Assembly (NCBI GenBank): GCA_002731985.1
Contig: PCCT01000028.1
Coordinates: forward strand, 39,501-48,035
Length of the DNA: 8,535 nucleotides
Direction: 5' to 3'
Origin: Nitrospinota bacterium
GTDB taxonomy: Bacteria > Nitrospinota > Nitrospinia > Nitrospinales > VA-1
Shown: positions 6,514 to 8,535 of the stretch, in pieces
Layout: each line of letters begins with the position of its first letter
Numbering within the stretch: position 1 is the stretch's first letter
Program-made: the position numbers and the translations under genes
Notes under the pieces: model-generated
Seen by the model: only the letters and a program-made list of their open reading frames with translations
The model's database searches: none
What the model was told of the DNA's origin: nothing

Positions 6514-8046
6514 ATGACCTCACGCTCCTACCTTCCTGCCCTTGGCTTGCTGAGCCTGATTCTTTATCTGGGATTGACTGGTTTGTCGAAAGATTTCAAC
6601 TGGGGCGAGGGTTACTCCGAGCGACCCATCCTTGAGTATCTTTTTATTTACTTTTCCCTATTCGTTCTTTATGCGCTGGCCTGTGCTCATATTTTTAAAT
6701 CTGCCTGGAACCAGAAAACATTCTGGACGCTCATCGTTTTCGGATTGTTATTTCGTGCCGCCATTCTTCCTTCTCAGCAAATTCAGGAAGACGATGTCTA
6801 CCGTTACCTTTGGGATGGTAAAGTATTTGCTCATGGGATCAATCCTTTTAAATTCGCTCCGGATGAAATCAGCGAATATAAATCTTTAAAAATTCAGGAG
6901 CCTGTATATTTCAATTCGCGTTACGATGAGCAGAGTCAAAATGAATTGGCTATTCTCAACGACTTGAAATGGGAACATGATACGGCTCTCCGGTTCATGG
7001 AGCGTATCAATCACGCCGATGTGCCCACTATTTATCCACCCCTAGCACAGATTGTGTTTCGTCTTTCGCAACATATAAAAGCAGACAGCATAGTTACCCT
7101 GCGAATATTATTTCTTGCATTCGATTTAATGGGAATGGTGTTCATCGTACTCACTTTGAGATCGTTGAATCTCAATCAAAATTTCAGCCTCGTTTATTTC
7201 TGGTCACCGTTGATCCTCAAGGAAACATTCAACTCCACGCATCTGGATATTATCGGCATCTCTTGTCTATGTGTTTCAGTATATTTTTTGGTACGCGGGC
7301 GCATGACGGGATCCATTTTCTTCCTCGCTCTAAGCGTTCTTGGGAAATTGTATTCCGGAATTCTGCTCCCCTTTTATCTTCAGAAATCCTGGATGCTCGC
7401 GCGTCAAAAAGGAAATGGTGACGCAAGGACTCCTGCTCTCCAGTTATTTTTATTTTGTGCAGTCGTTGGCGTCTGCTACCTGCCTTTTATCGGTATTGGC
7501 GAGAAAGCCTTTGAAGGATTAAAAACCTATAGCATGTATTGGCAAAGCAACGACAGCCTGTTCGCTCTACTGCTATATTTTCTCAAAGACATTATTGAGC
7601 TGGGAGTTGATGCGGAGATTCCGGTTTTCGGTAACAGCATGATACTTGGCAAAAGTATCATGGCTTTAGTTGTTCTGGGATCGGTTGCCACCTTGCTAAT
7701 TAAAAATATTCCAGATGCAGACTCTACTGAAGAGTGGGTACGAAATCTTTTCATAGTCATGACCCTCTTATTTCTTATCAGTCCCGTACAGAATCCCTGG
7801 TACCTATGCTGGGTCATACCTTTTTTATGTCTATTCCACTCGAGGTCGCTGATACTTCTTACCGGGCTGGTCGGGTTGTACTATCTCGACTTTTATTTTG
7901 ACTATCAGGACCTTACTCAATATTCCGTTTGGATTGCCTGGTTCGAGTACACCCCCTTTTATCTCTATCTAATATGGGAACTTAAAAGGTCGAAAGGCTT
8001 TTTGAAAATTTTCAAATCCGAGTCAGGTTCTGGCGTAACATATTAA
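6514..8046 (+). CDS. Polytopic GT87/GT-C-type glycosyltransferase (mannosyltransferase-like)
   Basis: The 510-residue integral membrane protein has about a dozen hydrophobic segments, the first at residues 6-24. It carries hallmarks of GT-C glycosyltransferases that use polyprenyl-phosphate sugars: QEDDVYRYLWDGKVF at 91-105 with the acidic pair D93-D94 after the first segments, GINPF at 108-112, TIYPPLAQ at 172-179, a LGKLYSG loop at 276-282 and NPWYLCW at 427-433. These match the DUF2029/GT87 and bacterial mannosyltransferase groups. The likely role is transfer of a sugar, perhaps mannose, from a lipid carrier onto a glycan or lipid on the outer face of the inner membrane. The acceptor cannot be read from the sequence. 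ATG 6514 is the first start after an in-frame stop at 6505 and gives a sensible membrane N-terminus, but its ribosome binding site is poor. The gene seems intact despite the damaged neighbour upstream. Confidence 0.85.
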   Translation: MTSRSYLPALGLLSLILYLGLTGLSKDFNWGEGYSERPILEYLFIYFSLFVLYALACAHIFKSAWNQKTFWTLIVFGLLFRAAILPSQQIQEDDVYRYLWDGKVFAHGINPFKFAPDEISEYKSLKIQEPVYFNSRYDEQSQNELAILNDLKWEHDTALRFMERINHADVPTIYPPLAQIVFRLSQHIKADSIVTLRILFLAFDLMGMVFIVLTLRSLNLNQNFSLVYFWSPLILKETFNSTHLDIIGISCLCVSVYFLVRGRMTGSIFFLALSVLGKLYSGILLPFYLQKSWMLARQKGNGDARTPALQLFLFCAVVGVCYLPFIGIGEKAFEGLKTYSMYWQSNDSLFALLLYFLKDIIELGVDAEIPVFGNSMILGKSIMALVVLGSVATLLIKNIPDADSTEEWVRNLFIVMTLLFLISPVQNPWYLCWVIPFLCLFHSRSLILLTGLVGLYYLDFYFDYQDLTQYSVWIAWFEYTPFYLYLIWELKRSKGFLKIFKSESGSGVTY

Positions 8047-8130
8047 TTTTTTGGCACTTTTTTAATTTTGCTGCTGTGAAAAGTGGGTTTCCCTATTATC
8101 CTGTTAATCTGTGATTTGTTTTGCAAACTT

Positions 8131-8146
8131 TAAGGAATCCTGAGTG
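8131..8146 (+). promoter_or_regulatory. Ribosome binding site and GTG start of the pentapeptide-repeat gene
   Basis: TAAGGA (8131-8136) lies 7 bases before GTG (8144-8146). An in-frame TGA sits immediately before the GTG, so translation cannot start further upstream. The alternative ATG at 8156 has worse spacing, which favours the GTG. Confidence 0.65.
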
Positions 8147-8535
8147 GCTAATTTAATGATTAAACAACTTAAATTTATGATTGAGGAAAAAGGGCAGGAG
8201 AATTTTGTCGGAATGGATTTTCCCGGACTTGATTTGTCCAACTTCGATTTCAGCGGATTAACTTTTTCCGGATGTGACTTTCACCACACCGCTCTGCATA
8301 ACGTTAAATTTAGAAAGGCCTTCCTTGAAGAATGTGATTTTAGGGACGCCAAAACACATAACGCCGACTTTTCCGACGCGAAAATGAAAAAGGTCGACCT
8401 ATGTAAGACGGAGCTAATGGAATCGAGTTTTTATCATACCGACCTTACTGAAGCCAATTTGGACAAAGCAAAAATCAAGAATACAGATTTCAAAAATGCC
8501 AAGCTCCTCAAGGTCATAGGCGACAAACCCTCCTG
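8144..8535 (+). CDS. Pentapeptide-repeat protein, 5' part
   Basis: The frame is open from GTG 8144 to the window end (130 codons) with no stop seen. After a 20-residue amphipathic N-terminus (MIKQLKFMIEEKGQE region) the protein is made of about 20 consecutive five-residue units with F, L or M at the central position, such as DFSGL, DFRDA, DFSDA and NLDKA. This is the A(D/N)LXX pentapeptide pattern, which folds as a right-handed quadrilateral beta-helix. The repeats here favour phenylalanine over leucine in several coils. No signal peptide or membrane segment is seen, so it is probably cytoplasmic. Some family members mimic DNA and protect gyrase (Qnr, MfpA), but most have unknown roles and nothing here supports that function. 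It is about 100 bases downstream of the glycosyltransferase with no obvious terminator between, so co-transcription is possible. Confidence 0.85.
   Translation, partial: MANLMIKQLKFMIEEKGQENFVGMDFPGLDLSNFDFSGLTFSGCDFHHTALHNVKFRKAFLEECDFRDAKTHNADFSDAKMKKVDLCKTELMESSFYHTDLTEANLDKAKIKNTDFKNAKLLKVIGDKPS

Noticed and set aside
8051..8073. TGGCAC followed by TTTTGC downstream of the glycosyltransferase, resembling a sigma54 promoter.
   Set aside because: Twelve bases separate TGGCAC and GC, where a sigma54 site needs seven, so the -24/-12 spacing is wrong.

Overview
The window is chromosomal DNA from a Gram-negative bacterium of moderate GC content. The evidence is two predicted outer-membrane-type lipoproteins (one LolB-like) and a housekeeping gene order known from proteobacteria. 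I recall the order TPR protein, lolB, ispE, tRNA-Gln, prs, rplY from Pseudomonas aeruginosa, for example. The proteins are divergent, and a deltaproteobacterial or Nitrospinota-type lineage would fit, but that placement is inference only.

Bases 1 to about 5504 are read on the minus strand and hold a conserved block. In transcription order it contains: a long open frame with a DciA-like (DUF721) domain followed by a TPR lipoprotein; a LolB/DUF4292-type lipoprotein; ispE (isoprenoid precursor synthesis); tRNA-Gln(TTG); prs (PRPP synthase); and the first 49 codons of rplY (ribosomal protein L25), which overlaps the end of prs. A good sigma70-type promoter lies between ispE and the tRNA, so tRNA-Gln, prs and rplY can probably be transcribed independently of the upstream genes.

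Bases 5508-5658 are a divergent intergenic region. From 5659 on, the genes are on the plus strand. The first encodes a GAF-domain protein whose RsbU/SpoIIE-type phosphatase domain breaks off just after its first metal-binding motif. A short out-of-frame coding remnant of about 40 codons follows. Next come a complete polytopic GT87/GT-C-type glycosyltransferase and the 5' part of a pentapeptide-repeat protein that runs off the window.

The two most notable features are structural. First, the DciA-like replication domain and the TPR lipoprotein share one uninterrupted reading frame, with a ribosome binding site and signal peptide in the middle. Second, the GAF-phosphatase gene looks like the product of a deletion that joined it to the tail of another gene. 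I found no CRISPR array, insertion sequence, phage gene or obviously new defence system.
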